Positions 8,658-17,554 of a stretch of 64,000 nucleotides of DNA are shown here, one piece after another (within the stretch, counting starts at the first letter, position 1; every line of letters begins with the position of its first letter). Where the stretch lies: assembly GCF_028728065.1 (NCBI RefSeq), contig NZ_CP117812.1:682001-746000 (forward strand), in the 5' to 3' direction. Position numbers and translations under genes: made by a program. This stretch comes from Lentisphaera profundi (GTDB lineage Bacteria; Verrucomicrobiota; Lentisphaeria; Lentisphaerales; Lentisphaeraceae). The notes under the pieces are model-generated. The model had not been told where the DNA came from. It saw only the letters and a program-made list of their open reading frames with translations, and did no database searches.

Positions 8658-10124
8658 TTATTTTGTTACTTTCTTGTTCTTGCCTTTTTTAGCTTTGCTG
8701 GCATTAGCTACATAGCTTTTACTATAGACTTGTACTTGCTTGCTAAGTTGAGCAATGACTTGAGTGTACTCGGGATTCGAGGCGAGATTGGTGGCTTCCT
8801 CGGGATCGATTTCATGCTTGTAAAGCTCTTTGCCATCACGGCCTTCGTTCCATTCGGTATAGCGCCATTTTTTTGTGCGAATGGAGTAGCCTTGCTTATT
8901 GGAGGAATGATGGACTTGAGTGATGGCTGGCTTATCCCATTTGGCTTCTGAGTTGTTTAATAAGGGAGATAAGCTCAAGCCTTCGAGCTCGGAAGGGATT
9001 TTGAAGCCTGTTTGATCAACAAGTGTCGGATAAATATCCAGCATTTCTACGGGGCTTTTACAAATTTGACCCTTCTTCAAGCCCGGTGAAGCAATCATCA
9101 GGGGGGCCCGTGCAGAACGTTCAAAGGCTTTGCGCTTGAACCACAAGCCTTTTTCTCCGAGGAAGTAGCCGTGGTCTGACCAAAAGACGATAATAGTTTT
9201 ATCCGTTAAGTTGTTTTCTTCTAGTGAATCGAGGATGCGCCCAAGTTGCGCATCAATAAATGAGACGGTCGCGTAGTAGGCAAGCTTAGATTGCTTAGCT
9301 TCATCGCGTGTGAGTCCATTATAGTAATAGGGCCAGCGTTTTCCTGCATCGCGCTGAATTGCCATAGGAGGAACATCTTGTAGCTCCTTTTTAGCGTCAT
9401 CGATCTCTTGGAGCTCTATGTCCTTGATGTCATACAGGTCAAAATATTTTTTTGGAGCGACGTAGGGGCAGTGAGGGTTAAAAAAACCTGCGGCAATAAA
9501 GAAAGGTTTGTTCTTGTTAGCTTCAATCATTTTGATGGCGCGATCAGCAACTAAGCCATCGGTGTGTTCGCTATCTTTACTTTCTGGGGCCCACCAAGCC
9601 ATTGAAATACCGAGGCCACCTTTCTTGCCTGTCTTCCCTCCAGGATAACGGATGATATTCTCTTCTTGAGTTCGGTCTATACCTATAGGATTAAAGCGCT
9701 CAGTCCAGGTCTGTTCATCATCGTGACCATTAGTCCCAATATAGGTGGGGTTTCCGTAATGATAGATTTTACCTACACGACCTGAGTAATAGCCCTGTTG
9801 CTGAAAGAATTCACCCATGGTGACTAAATTTGGTTTTCTCCCACGCAATTCATCGTTGAGTGTGAAAACACCTAGGCTATTGGGGCGTAAGCCCGACATG
9901 ATGCTGGCACGACTTGGGCCACAAAGAGCTTGTTGACAATAGGCGCGATCAAAAACCGTGCCCATTTTAGCGAGGCGGTCGAGGTTTGGGGTCTTTACTT
10001 GTGTATTCCCATAAGGACCTATGTCACAGTTGAGGTCATCGGCAGAGATAAAGAGAACGTTCATTTTTTCTTTGGCGAAAGAAGTACTTGCAAAGAGCAA
10101 GCATAGGCAGAGTAGGAGCTTCAT
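8658..10124 (-). CDS. Secreted S1 sulfatase, iduronate-2-sulfatase-like (CGPSR)
   Basis: A 488-residue sulfatase with a signal peptide at residues 1-17. The motifs MNVLFISADDLNCDIGPYGN, TPNLDRLAKMGTVFDRAYCQ and C68-G-P-S-R72-ASIMSGLRPNS match the iduronate-2-sulfatase-like branch. FWSDHGYFLGEKGLWFKRKA and RAPLMIASPG provide the second metal-site and substrate-pocket blocks typical of this branch. The ELYKHEIDPEEATNLASNPE segment near the end is also typical. The C-terminus is Lys-rich (KAKKGKNKKVTK). Action on 2-O-sulfated uronic acids is suggested by the family but not proven. Confidence 0.92.
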   Translation of the reverse strand: MKLLLCLCLLFASTSFAKEKMNVLFISADDLNCDIGPYGNTQVKTPNLDRLAKMGTVFDRAYCQQALCGPSRASIMSGLRPNSLGVFTLNDELRGRKPNLVTMGEFFQQQGYYSGRVGKIYHYGNPTYIGTNGHDDEQTWTERFNPIGIDRTQEENIIRYPGGKTGKKGGLGISMAWWAPESKDSEHTDGLVADRAIKMIEANKNKPFFIAAGFFNPHCPYVAPKKYFDLYDIKDIELQEIDDAKKELQDVPPMAIQRDAGKRWPYYYNGLTRDEAKQSKLAYYATVSFIDAQLGRILDSLEENNLTDKTIIVFWSDHGYFLGEKGLWFKRKAFERSARAPLMIASPGLKKGQICKSPVEMLDIYPTLVDQTGFKIPSELEGLSLSPLLNNSEAKWDKPAITQVHHSSNKQGYSIRTKKWRYTEWNEGRDGKELYKHEIDPEEATNLASNPEYTQVIAQLSKQVQVYSKSYVANASKAKKGKNKKVTK

Positions 10125-10225
10125 AAAATTCCTTATAGATTGAGTAGTTTAGTGAACTACACCGTGGAATTAAAATAGTGTGTGATACTCAATAATTATT
10201 CTATTATATACTTAGGGCTTTAAAG

Positions 10226-10239
10226 ATATTACGTAATAT
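10226..10239. promoter_or_regulatory. Palindrome ATATTACGTAATAT, possible operator
   Basis: A 14-bp perfect palindrome with the core TTACGTAA. The same core occurs twice upstream of the mannoside operon (20739-20752 and 20876-20883). It lies between the divergent iduronate-sulfatase-like gene and the first pseudopilin, about 100 bp upstream of the sulfatase start. Confidence 0.45.
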
Positions 10240-10351
10240 ATATTCATAGTCTTTCTTTTTATGAGAGTGACCTCTTGTGTATAAGAGTTTTTTATTAAAA
10301 AATAGCTAAATAAATGATGGCTAAGCAGTAGATAATCCCTGATTAATATAT

Positions 10352-10396
10352 CGTAATATATTATTAAATATACGTAAAATAATAAATATTTCGTAA
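10352..10396. promoter_or_regulatory. Three CGTAA elements at about 20-bp spacing
   Basis: CGTAA occurs at 10352, 10373 and 10392, each in very AT-rich DNA and spaced 21 and 19 bp, close to two helical turns. The array is just upstream of the predicted pseudopilin promoter. The elements look like half-sites of the TTACGTAA palindrome at 10226. The rest of the 10125-10482 gap is AT-rich with no gene. Confidence 0.35.
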
Positions 10397-10413
10397 AAAA
10401 TAACAATAATGAC

Positions 10414-10442
10414 TTGCGTATTGATTAAATAGTCCTTATAAT
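10414..10442 (+). promoter_or_regulatory. Sigma-70-type promoter of pseudopilin gene
   Basis: TTGCGT at 10414-10419 and a consensus TATAAT at 10437-10442 are separated by 17 bp. The start codon follows at 10483, leaving a leader of about 35 bases with AAAGG before the ATG. Confidence 0.6.
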
Positions 10443-10482
10443 AAGCTTATAGAGAGGGTTACTTTAAGACAAAGGATTTTTC

Positions 10483-11139
10483 ATGAAAATAAGCCAGCGC
10501 AAATTTACTCTTATTGAGCTATTGCTTGTTATTGCCATTATCAGCATTTTGGCGAGCCTGCTCTTGCCCACTTTAAGTAAAGCCCGCGAACGAGGCAAAT
10601 CAGCAGTCTGCTTAGGTAACTTAAAGCAGGTGGGGGTCGCCACCTTCATGTATGTAATGGACAATGACACTTATTTTCATAAAGGGCACCATAAGGCGCC
10701 GCAGGCATACGAAGAATATCAGGGTATCTCAACGAAAATGTGGGAATGTCCCTCAGATAAAGGGAATTGGGCCAATGGTGGTGCAGTGGTGCCAGATGGT
10801 AGAACCACTTTTGAACGCAGGGGCAGTAGTTATCATTGGAATGAGAATGCCGTTTATGATAAAGACAAATCAATCAATAATGTAACAGTCCCTAAGGATT
10901 ATGTCTTAACAAGTAGTAGGTCCCTAATGGGCTCGTGGGGTACAGGAAGTAACCCAGCAAATGCTCCTAATAATTTCATGTGGCACTTTGAAAAGTCTTT
11001 AAAATTCCCCCTGCTCTTTGCCGATGGCCATGCGAGCTTCATTTATTACGGTCCAATTTTTGATACTATTCCAGCTTACTTTAAGTACCTTAACTATTCT
11101 AAAGGACAATATCCTTTTTATTGTAATGACTCCTTCTAA
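10483..11139 (+). CDS. Prepilin-like (type II pseudopilin) protein, copy 1
   Basis: 218 residues. The N-terminus [19 protein letters not shown] is the class III prepilin/pseudopilin signature: a hydrophobic helix with the conserved Glu at position 5 after the predicted cut. The residue before Phe is Lys, not the usual Gly. The globular part has [26 protein letters not shown] and [14 protein letters not shown], the F-A-D-G-H ending found in PVC/Lentisphaerae prepilin-like proteins. A secreted or cell-surface role is expected; the specific function is unknown. AAAGGATTTTTC precedes the ATG. A near-identical paralogue lies at 13099, and the insertion sequence between them is inserted 38 bp beyond this gene's stop. 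Confidence 0.85.
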   Translation: MKISQRKFTLIELLLVIAIISILASLLLPTLSKARERGKSAVCLGNLKQVGVATFMYVMDNDTYFHKGHHKAPQAYEEYQGISTKMWECPSDKGNWANGGAVVPDGRTTFERRGSSYHWNENAVYDKDKSINNVTVPKDYVLTSSRSLMGSWGTGSNPANAPNNFMWHFEKSLKFPLLFADGHASFIYYGPIFDTIPAYFKYLNYSKGQYPFYCNDSF

Positions 11140-11177
11140 ATTATATGGGTTGTAAGTCCTAGTAGCCTGTCTGGCAA

Positions 11178-12771
11178 GATGCACTCCGACATTCTATGCG
11201 GCGACCTCAACCTCTATTTGACATAATAACTGGCAGATCCTTTCCAAGTTGAATCCTATGGCGCTTATGAGAGTTTCTTGACGAACCCTCTTTAAGCCAC
11301 AAACGGTAAATCGCTCAAGGTTGTGATAGTTCTTCAGCTTTGAAATACCTGCTTCGGAAATTGATCGGATATTTCTCGCAAGTTGGTAGTTTTCACTCTC
11401 ATAAATATCTTCTCCTAAGAGCTTCTTTCCCTTTGAGCCACTAACACTGACTAATGTCGCCCCTTTTTCGATGGCATCATCTAAATTGGCGGCAGAGCTA
11501 TATCCGTCATCCACACTGATCATCATTGCGGTCTCGCCCGTCATCTTTTTATTTTCATCAAGGCAATTACTGAAGGCCTTGCTGTCACTAGTATTTCCAG
11601 ATTCTAGGGTGAATGATGTCAGAAAACCATTGGCACTAAAGGCGAAATTTGGTCGGTAGCCAAATACGGTTTCTCGACCACCCTTTTTAATAAATGCTGC
11701 ATCATTATCACTCATGCTGTAAATTTTCCGTGCCGTCTTCGTATCGTAGTCCTTAGGAGCCATGTTGAAGCGATGTTCAACCATCAAAACTTTATCTATG
11801 AAGCGAGATAGACATTCGTCAATCATCAGAACTTTGGCACTTTCACAGTGTTGTTTAATTTGAGGAAGAGTCTTCTCCAGGCGAATAATAAATTTTCGGC
11901 ACCTCGGTAAAAGTTCTTGCGTATAAAACTTTTGCCTCATTTTTCTTGCTCCTTTTTTTCCTTTAAGCATAGAGATCTCGAAATCCAGTTTACTCATATA
12001 ATCACAGTAATTTTGCAGGCGTTTGAGAGGGATCTTTCTGCGCTCAACACAGGGAAGCTGATCATGAACGTCACTGATATTTTTCATCATTTTACAACTA
12101 AGGTTCTTTAGTAATTGACTATCGACAGGCCACGCTGAATCGGCCTTAATGGCTGTAGAATCAATAATCACTGCTGAAAAATCATCCAGGCCACACTCCT
12201 TAACGCAGTTCAAAATAGCTTGATGAAAAAGATTAAGGGTCTTCTCAGAAAGAGCAGAGACTTGTTCATGAATCGTATTGCGTGAAGGGAAGCTTCCTAT
12301 GCCCAAGCGCCCAATAAACTGCTGCAAGGAACTATTCTCACATAGCATACTATAGCCTCGTTCACCGTAACAATTATCATAAAAGTGACGGGCTATGAAC
12401 AACGCCACCACCAATTCAGCTGGGGGGTGTTTTTGGGTAGAGCTGTTTTTAAACTCGCGGTTTCTAGTGGCGGCTCTATCTTTACTCAACTGAAGTTGAT
12501 CATCTTCAATTGCCTTTTTGATCTCTTGAAATTCAGGACGAAGTATGATTTGCCCCGCAATCTTCAATGGTCCGCATAAAATTCCTATAGTTTGCCGTAA
12601 TTCCTCGATGAAATATTCGGGAAAAAGAGTATCGTACATTGAAAGTCCCACTTGCTGTTATTGTCGGTGTAAGCTACTACAATATAGGCGATTAAGTGGG
12701 ATTTTTTATTGGAAATTATAACTTTAAGCTATTTTTTAATAGCACTTGAGAATGATCTGTCGGAGTGCATC
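11178..12771 (-). mobile_element. Complete insertion sequence, about 1.6 kb
   Basis: The ends are exact inverted repeats: GATGCACTCCGACA at 11178-11191 and TGTCGGAGTGCATC at 12758-12771. The flanks TGGCAA (11172-11177 and 12772-12777) form a 6-bp target duplication. If the terminal repeat is taken as 15 bp, the duplication is GGCA. One transposase gene fills the element. The exact ends and the lack of decay suggest recent insertion. Confidence 0.85.
11194..12651 (-). CDS. DDE transposase (IS5-superfamily/ISNCY-like)
   Basis: 485 residues and intact. Visible blocks are an N-terminal part with HPPAELVVALFIARHFYDN and PSRNTIHEQVSAL, then the first catalytic Asp in VIIDSTAIKADSAWPVDSQLL, the second in MISVDDGYSSAANL, and a Glu-containing C-terminal block SEAGISKLKNYHNLERFTV with QETLISAIGFNLERI. 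The DST-x-x-K-x-x-x-x-x-P-x-DS block resembles ISNCY-type transposases, but the family is not certain. The first in-frame start is GTG at 12651; an ATG four codons later (12639) is equally possible. It moves the element described at 11178-12771 and has no passenger gene. Confidence 0.85.
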   Translation of the reverse strand: MGLSMYDTLFPEYFIEELRQTIGILCGPLKIAGQIILRPEFQEIKKAIEDDQLQLSKDRAATRNREFKNSSTQKHPPAELVVALFIARHFYDNCYGERGYSMLCENSSLQQFIGRLGIGSFPSRNTIHEQVSALSEKTLNLFHQAILNCVKECGLDDFSAVIIDSTAIKADSAWPVDSQLLKNLSCKMMKNISDVHDQLPCVERRKIPLKRLQNYCDYMSKLDFEISMLKGKKGARKMRQKFYTQELLPRCRKFIIRLEKTLPQIKQHCESAKVLMIDECLSRFIDKVLMVEHRFNMAPKDYDTKTARKIYSMSDNDAAFIKKGGRETVFGYRPNFAFSANGFLTSFTLESGNTSDSKAFSNCLDENKKMTGETAMMISVDDGYSSAANLDDAIEKGATLVSVSGSKGKKLLGEDIYESENYQLARNIRSISEAGISKLKNYHNLERFTVCGLKRVRQETLISAIGFNLERICQLLCQIEVEVAA

Positions 12772-12777
12772 TGGCAA

Positions 12778-13098
12778 GATCTTTGGCTAGGCGACTAAGA
12801 AGCTTTGCCCCTAGTTTATGGGGATTCATTTTGATTTGTTCGCCTTCGTTGACTTACAGCTTTTTTTAAAAGATCTTCTGGTATTCATGTAGAAAGTTCT
12901 GAAAATAAAATCCCTAGGAGATTATTACAAAGCTAGCTCACGGATTTAGCTAGTATAAAGTCCTTGAGCTGATTAGCTATTTTTTTATATCCATGAGTGA
13001 TGAAAGTGCACAATGAAAATATTATTTTGATTTATTTTCAAGGGCTTGTTTAGAATGATGAAATCATTGTTAATAGACTCTTTAAAGGAAACTAAAAG
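12778..13098. other. Intergenic region upstream of second pseudopilin
   Basis: About 320 bp, AT-rich towards the gene, with no ORF or strong hairpin that I can support. It must contain the promoter of the second pseudopilin. It does not resemble the region upstream of copy 1, so the duplication seems to involve the coding part only. Confidence 0.5.
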
Positions 13099-13764
13099 TT
13101 GAGATCAAATATGAAAAATAAAAAATTCACTCTTATTGAGCTATTGGTTGTTATTGCCATTATCGGCATTTTGGCGAGCCTGCTCTTGCCCACTTTAAGT
13201 AAAGCCCGCGAACGGGGAAAATCAGCAGTCTGCTTAGGTAACTTAAAGCAGGTGGGGGTCGCCACCTTTATGTATGTAATGGACAATGACACTTATTTTC
13301 ATAAAGGGCACCATAAGGCGCCGCAGGCATACGAAGAATACCTTGGTATCTCAACGAAAATGTGGGAATGCCCCTCAGATAAAGGCAATTGGGATGACGG
13401 TGGTGGTGCAGTGGTGCCAGATGGTAGAACGACTTATGAAAGAAGAGGCAGTAGTTACCATTGGAATGAATATGCCGTTTATGATAAGAATAAATCAATC
13501 AATAATGTAACGGTTCCTAAGGATTATGTTTTAACAAGTAGTCGATCCCTGATGGGGTCGTGGGGTACAGGATCTAACCCAGCTAATGCACCAAATAATT
13601 TCATGTGGCACTTTGAAAAGTCTTTAAAATTCCCCATGCTCTTTGCCGATGGTCACGCGAATTTTATTTATTACGGTCCAGTTTTTGATACTATTCCAGC
13701 CTACTTTAAGTACAAGGATTATGCTAAAGGACAATTCCCTTTTTATTGCAATGATAATAGGTAA
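13099..13764 (+). CDS. Prepilin-like (type II pseudopilin) protein, copy 2
   Basis: 221 residues, nearly identical in DNA and protein to the pseudopilin at 10483. The N-terminus [19 protein letters not shown] is even closer to consensus. Differences cluster in the middle (an inserted Gly in WDDGGGAVV) and at the last 15 residues. TTG at 13099 has AAAGGAA 8 bases upstream; the ATG at 13111 gives a more usual prepilin leader ([10 protein letters not shown]) but a distant ribosome site. Either start leaves the prepilin peptidase site intact. The function is as for copy 1: probably a secreted or pilus-like surface component. Confidence 0.85.
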   Translation: MRSNMKNKKFTLIELLVVIAIIGILASLLLPTLSKARERGKSAVCLGNLKQVGVATFMYVMDNDTYFHKGHHKAPQAYEEYLGISTKMWECPSDKGNWDDGGGAVVPDGRTTYERRGSSYHWNEYAVYDKNKSINNVTVPKDYVLTSSRSLMGSWGTGSNPANAPNNFMWHFEKSLKFPMLFADGHANFIYYGPVFDTIPAYFKYKDYAKGQFPFYCNDNR

Positions 13765-13793
13765 ATGAATATTGTGAGATTTAATATGTGATG

Positions 13794-13823
13794 AAGCAGC
13801 TGGTCGACTCAGTTGCTTTTTTT
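13794..13823 (+). terminator. Intrinsic terminator after second pseudopilin
   Basis: AAGCAGCTG and CAGTTGCTT pair with one G-U, followed by TTTTT. It lies 30 bp past the stop codon. Confidence 0.7.
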
Positions 13824-13978
13824 GTTGGTGAGCTTAATTATTGGCGTACAGTTGTGGGTACTTTACTTAGGGCTTAATAAAGAAGGTTTAGAAGAGTATC
13901 CACCCTTTAGGGCAACTAAAAAAGTCATGGTTTGAAGTTATATTTTTTGGATTATAAACAATAAACCTGGTGGGATAA

Positions 13979-14284
13979 ATGACTTTGAATGAATTGATTT
14001 TAGAAATTTGCCGCAATGCCGATTGGTATGCTGAAAAATTTCAGGTGAAAGTGGATAAAGAATTTGCGGCATTAAGTTTAGTAAAAGAAATCGGACAATT
14101 TGCTGAAGCACGCATGATTGAGCAGGGAATTGCAATAAAAAAGTTAAATGATGTAGAGTCAAAAGACCGTATGACGCAGGAGCTTGTCGATATCATTGCT
14201 TTAGCAATCATTAATGCAGATCTCCATAAGATCGATCTTGAAAAAGCCCTTAAGGATAAATGGATCAAAAAGACGGGAAGCTAA
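13979..14284 (+). CDS. MazG-like nucleotide pyrophosphohydrolase-fold protein
   Basis: 101 residues, all-helical. The blocks ALSLVKEIGQFAEA (residues 29-42) and TQELVDIIALAIINADLHKID (about 66-86) match the E-x-x-E/E-x-x-D metal-binding layout of all-alpha NTP pyrophosphatases, although the first block has Glu-Ile-Gly-Gln-Phe, so one acidic position is replaced by Gln. The family hydrolyses NTPs or dNTPs to the monophosphate, often for house-cleaning. The ATG has GGTGGGAT just upstream. No operon partner is visible: a terminator lies before it and a repeat after it. It could be a MazG-related regulatory protein if the Gln removes activity. Confidence 0.65.
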   Translation: MTLNELILEICRNADWYAEKFQVKVDKEFAALSLVKEIGQFAEARMIEQGIAIKKLNDVESKDRMTQELVDIIALAIINADLHKIDLEKALKDKWIKKTGS

Positions 14285-14300
14285 AATAATCCCTGTAAAG

Positions 14301-14391
14301 CAAGCCCGGGAGAGCAGGCGTCTCGCCAGCATAAATAAACCTCACTTTCTATAAACCCTGGGAGCACGGGCGTCTCGCCAGCATAAATAAA
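14301..14391. repeat. Two copies of a GGCG-TCT-CGCC hairpin repeat, period 52 bp
   Basis: Both copies have the core GCGTCTCGCCAGCATAAATA, preceded by a C/G-rich GGGAG block. GGCG-TCT-CGCC makes a short hairpin. The pair sits between the MazG-like gene and the sulfatase and is one of several REP-like families in this window. Confidence 0.7.
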
Positions 14392-14484
14392 TCTTATTTT
14401 GTAAAAAATATTTAAAACTGTTAAGTTTTTTGTTTGCGTGGTTAATTAAGTCATAAACAAGTTTAACTAAATTAGGGTTTATAT

Positions 14485-16575
14485 ATGATGAAAGGAATTT
14501 TTTGCAGTCTCTTAGTAGGTTTGACAGGGGTGATTAGTCAGCTCCAGGCCGCAGCAAGTGAAAAACCAAACATTGTTTGGATAGTAAGCGAAGATAATGG
14601 AGCTCGTTGGTTAGGCGCTTATGGAAATCCGGCAAAGCCGACGCCGACTCTAGATAAAATGGCCACGGAGGGTTTTTTATTTACCAATACCTATGCTTCG
14701 GTGCCCGTATGTGCGCCCCAGCGTTCGACTTGGATTACCGGCATCAATGCGATTTCCATGGGAACTCAGGGGATGCGAAGTGCTTTTGAGGTCCCTGGCC
14801 ACATTAAGTATTACCCAGAGATTTTCCAAGAGATCGGCTACTATACGAGCAAAGGTGATGATGCCAAGAGCGACTACAACTTACGTGGGCCACGTGGGCG
14901 CAATGCCAATGATACTTGGAATGATTCCAAGAAAATTGTTTGGGAAAACTTAAAGAAAAACCAACCCTTCATTCACGTATTTAATACACATGCCACGCAT
15001 GAATCACGTTCCTTCGGAGGTTTTAAGCCCGAGAAAGATAAAGTGGAAAAAGCGCAGGATTTAGCCTCTTATCACCCCGATCTTCCGGGAATGCACTTTG
15101 TGTACGATAAATACAATAAGTGCATGATGAAGCTCGATGGTGAAGTCGCGGGCTGGCTAAAGGATCTTGAAGATAATGGCCTCGCAGAAAATACGATTGT
15201 TATCTATTCGTCAGATCATGGTGGTGTATTGCCACGATCCAAGCGTTACCTTTATAATAGTGGGACCCATTGCCCCTTGATTGTGCGCATTCCGCAAAAA
15301 TTTAAGCATTTGTATCCTGCGTCAAAGCCGGGCATGAAAGTGGATGAATTGGTGAGCTTCACTGATTTTCCCAAGACTTGGTTGAGCCTGGGGGGAGCGA
15401 CTTCAGAACAAGTTAAGCAGATGCAGGGGCGAGTTTTTCTGGGTAAAAACAAAGAGGCTAAGCCCGAGTATGTTTTTTCCTTTAGGAATCGCATGGATGA
15501 TCGCATGGATATGGTGCGTTCGGTTCGTGATGACAAGTATTTATATATTCGTAATTACATGCCCTTTGTACCCAATGGCCAGTTCTTGCCTTATACTTAT
15601 AATATGGAGGCGACACGTGCCTGGAAGCAGTATTTCCTCGATGGCAAAACGAATGAAATTGAATCCCGCTTCTTTGGTGATCATCGTGAGAGTGATGAGT
15701 TCTACCTCTATAATGAAGATTATGATAACGTCAAGAATGTGGCCTTGGCACACAAGTCTGATATACAAAAAATGCGTCGTGCCTTACGCGAATGGCAGCT
15801 TAAAATTTTCGATAGTGGCTTCATATCTGAATATGATATGGTTAAGGAGCTTCGTAAGCATGAGCTCACAGCCTATGAATACGTACGCAAGCCCGAGCTC
15901 TACCCCTTGGCGGAATATATCGAGATGGCCGATAAGTCTTTAGAATATGATCCAGCTAATATTTCGCTCTTTGTCGACTCATTAGACGATAAATATATTG
16001 GTAAACGTCATTGGTCGGTATTGGGTCTTTTGAACTTGAGCTTCGCAGGTAAGTTAAAGGCGAACGCGAAAGTTCTAAGCGCACTCGAGTCCTTCATAAA
16101 TCGCAAAGATGAATCAACACTTCAGCAGGCCTATGCGAGCTGGATCTTGATTCGCGAGGGCAAACAATCGGCGGGACTCGCAAAAATTCGTGCCATAGCT
16201 AAGGATGGAAATCAGTCTAGGACGATGATCAATATGCTGGATTGGATTCAATTTAAATATGTAAAAAACGTAGCTATTGAGTATTTTGTTGACGGTGAGA
16301 TGGGGGGAGTTGACTCAGTGCGAGTCCTCGCAAGTGTCTTGATTGAGAATGGTTCGCCTGAGCTTGCCGACTTGACCGAGCAGTCCGAAAAACTGCGGCA
16401 TTTAATCAAAGCTAAAGAAGGGCGCATCAAAAAGCTTAAAGCGGGTAAAGAGAAAAAATACTCACCTGAGCGTGTGCAAACTGAGATCAAAAAAACTCAG
16501 GGGGAGCTAGATAAGTATGAAGTCGAACGAAAAGCCATTCTCGAAAAGATGAGAAGCTTTATTTCTCAGTTTTAA
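14485..16575 (+). CDS. Secreted S1 sulfatase with CAPQR motif and long C-terminal region
   Basis: 696 residues, about 200 longer than the other sulfatases here. A signal peptide covers residues 1-24. Metal-binding IVSEDNGARWLGAYGN is followed by C76-A-P-Q-R80-STWITG, in which Gln replaces the usual Ser. Asp/His in YSSDHGGVLPRSKRYLYNSG complete the site, and the fold continues to a DEFYLYNEDYDNVKNVA block. After about residue 440 comes a helical extension (HEAT-like in feel) ending in a coiled coil at about 640-690 rich in Lys/Glu. The extension is not a family I can name. The two genes downstream follow at 63 and 28 bp, so an operon with the esterase and PA14 protein is likely. Confidence 0.88.
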   Translation: MMKGIFCSLLVGLTGVISQLQAAASEKPNIVWIVSEDNGARWLGAYGNPAKPTPTLDKMATEGFLFTNTYASVPVCAPQRSTWITGINAISMGTQGMRSAFEVPGHIKYYPEIFQEIGYYTSKGDDAKSDYNLRGPRGRNANDTWNDSKKIVWENLKKNQPFIHVFNTHATHESRSFGGFKPEKDKVEKAQDLASYHPDLPGMHFVYDKYNKCMMKLDGEVAGWLKDLEDNGLAENTIVIYSSDHGGVLPRSKRYLYNSGTHCPLIVRIPQKFKHLYPASKPGMKVDELVSFTDFPKTWLSLGGATSEQVKQMQGRVFLGKNKEAKPEYVFSFRNRMDDRMDMVRSVRDDKYLYIRNYMPFVPNGQFLPYTYNMEATRAWKQYFLDGKTNEIESRFFGDHRESDEFYLYNEDYDNVKNVALAHKSDIQKMRRALREWQLKIFDSGFISEYDMVKELRKHELTAYEYVRKPELYPLAEYIEMADKSLEYDPANISLFVDSLDDKYIGKRHWSVLGLLNLSFAGKLKANAKVLSALESFINRKDESTLQQAYASWILIREGKQSAGLAKIRAIAKDGNQSRTMINMLDWIQFKYVKNVAIEYFVDGEMGGVDSVRVLASVLIENGSPELADLTEQSEKLRHLIKAKEGRIKKLKAGKEKKYSPERVQTEIKKTQGELDKYEVERKAILEKMRSFISQF

Positions 16576-16638
16576 ATTTACTGATGAGCATTGGTATTTA
16601 TGGAAGCTTTCGTTGTAGAATGAAAATGGGAGTTTGAC

Positions 16639-17526
16639 TTGAAGTATATTTTAAGCCTTCTCGTAGTAGTTTTTGCGACAAACGCAAAAGACTTGCGTAA
16701 TGATGATTATTTCATTGCTCAGACTTGGGCACAGGAAAGTGATTACCAACGAAAATACATTGTGCGAGTACCCGAAAAATCCGCTCAAAAGAAATGGCCT
16801 GTCTTTATTTTCTTGCATGGCAATGGAGGCAAGGCTGAGGCATCAATGAAAAAATTCATGAAGCAGGAGAAGCTGCTCAAGGATCATTTTATTATGGTTT
16901 TCCCTCAAGGCTATAAAGCGAGTTGGAACATCGTTTCGGAGCGAGCCAAGTCGAATGACCTTGCCTTTGTGGAATCGATCATTAAGGAATTACAGAAGTA
17001 CGATAATGTTGATGCGACTAAGTTCAGTATCATGGGGAATTCCAATGGAGCGGCCCTAGTTAATCAGATTGCCATAGAGACTCAGATGACTTGTATAAAA
17101 AATTACATTTCAGCTGTGAGCCCCCTCAATGGCTACCAATACGATGGTAAGAACTTTAAAAAATGCGGGCATAATAATAATTATATTGAGGTAGCCAATC
17201 CACTCAAAGGGATTCGCCTATTAAATATATCTGGAACTCAGGATGGCTTAGTTCCCTATGAAGGTGGCGACTCTAAACGAATCCCCGCTAAAGACGGAAA
17301 ACTTCCTTTTGTCGCAGCTGAGGAGTCAATTTTTATATGGGCCAAAGCGATGGGCTATACGGGAGATAAGTTAGAGAAGGGTGAACGATTAAACAAAAAA
17401 GTAGAAAAGTTTTCTTACCTAAATGGGGATCTAATTCATTATAAAGTTGATGGCGGTCACGGTGCAGGAGGTTCCATAGGAGATGCTTTATTACTGGAGT
17501 TTCTATTAGGTGAATCACTCAGATGA
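16639..17526 (+). CDS. Secreted PHB-depolymerase/LpqC-like alpha/beta-hydrolase
   Basis: 295 residues. The N-terminus is a signal peptide (YILSLLVVVFATNA). Alpha/beta-hydrolase signs are the oxyanion block FIFLHGNGG (residues 57-64), nucleophile S135 in GNSNGAA, acid D202 in SGTQDGLVPY, and H274 in GGHGAG. These match the esterase/polyhydroxybutyrate depolymerase-like (LpqC) family; feruloyl or acetyl esterase activity on plant or algal glycans is an alternative. The start is TTG at 16639 with GGGAG six bases before it, and no closer ATG keeps the signal peptide. It sits between a sulfatase and a sugar-binding-type protein, which suggests removal of ester groups from polysaccharide. Confidence 0.8.
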   Translation: MKYILSLLVVVFATNAKDLRNDDYFIAQTWAQESDYQRKYIVRVPEKSAQKKWPVFIFLHGNGGKAEASMKKFMKQEKLLKDHFIMVFPQGYKASWNIVSERAKSNDLAFVESIIKELQKYDNVDATKFSIMGNSNGAALVNQIAIETQMTCIKNYISAVSPLNGYQYDGKNFKKCGHNNNYIEVANPLKGIRLLNISGTQDGLVPYEGGDSKRIPAKDGKLPFVAAEESIFIWAKAMGYTGDKLEKGERLNKKVEKFSYLNGDLIHYKVDGGHGAGGSIGDALLLEFLLGESLR

Positions 17527-17554
17527 AAATCATAAAAATAATTAGAGTTGTGTA

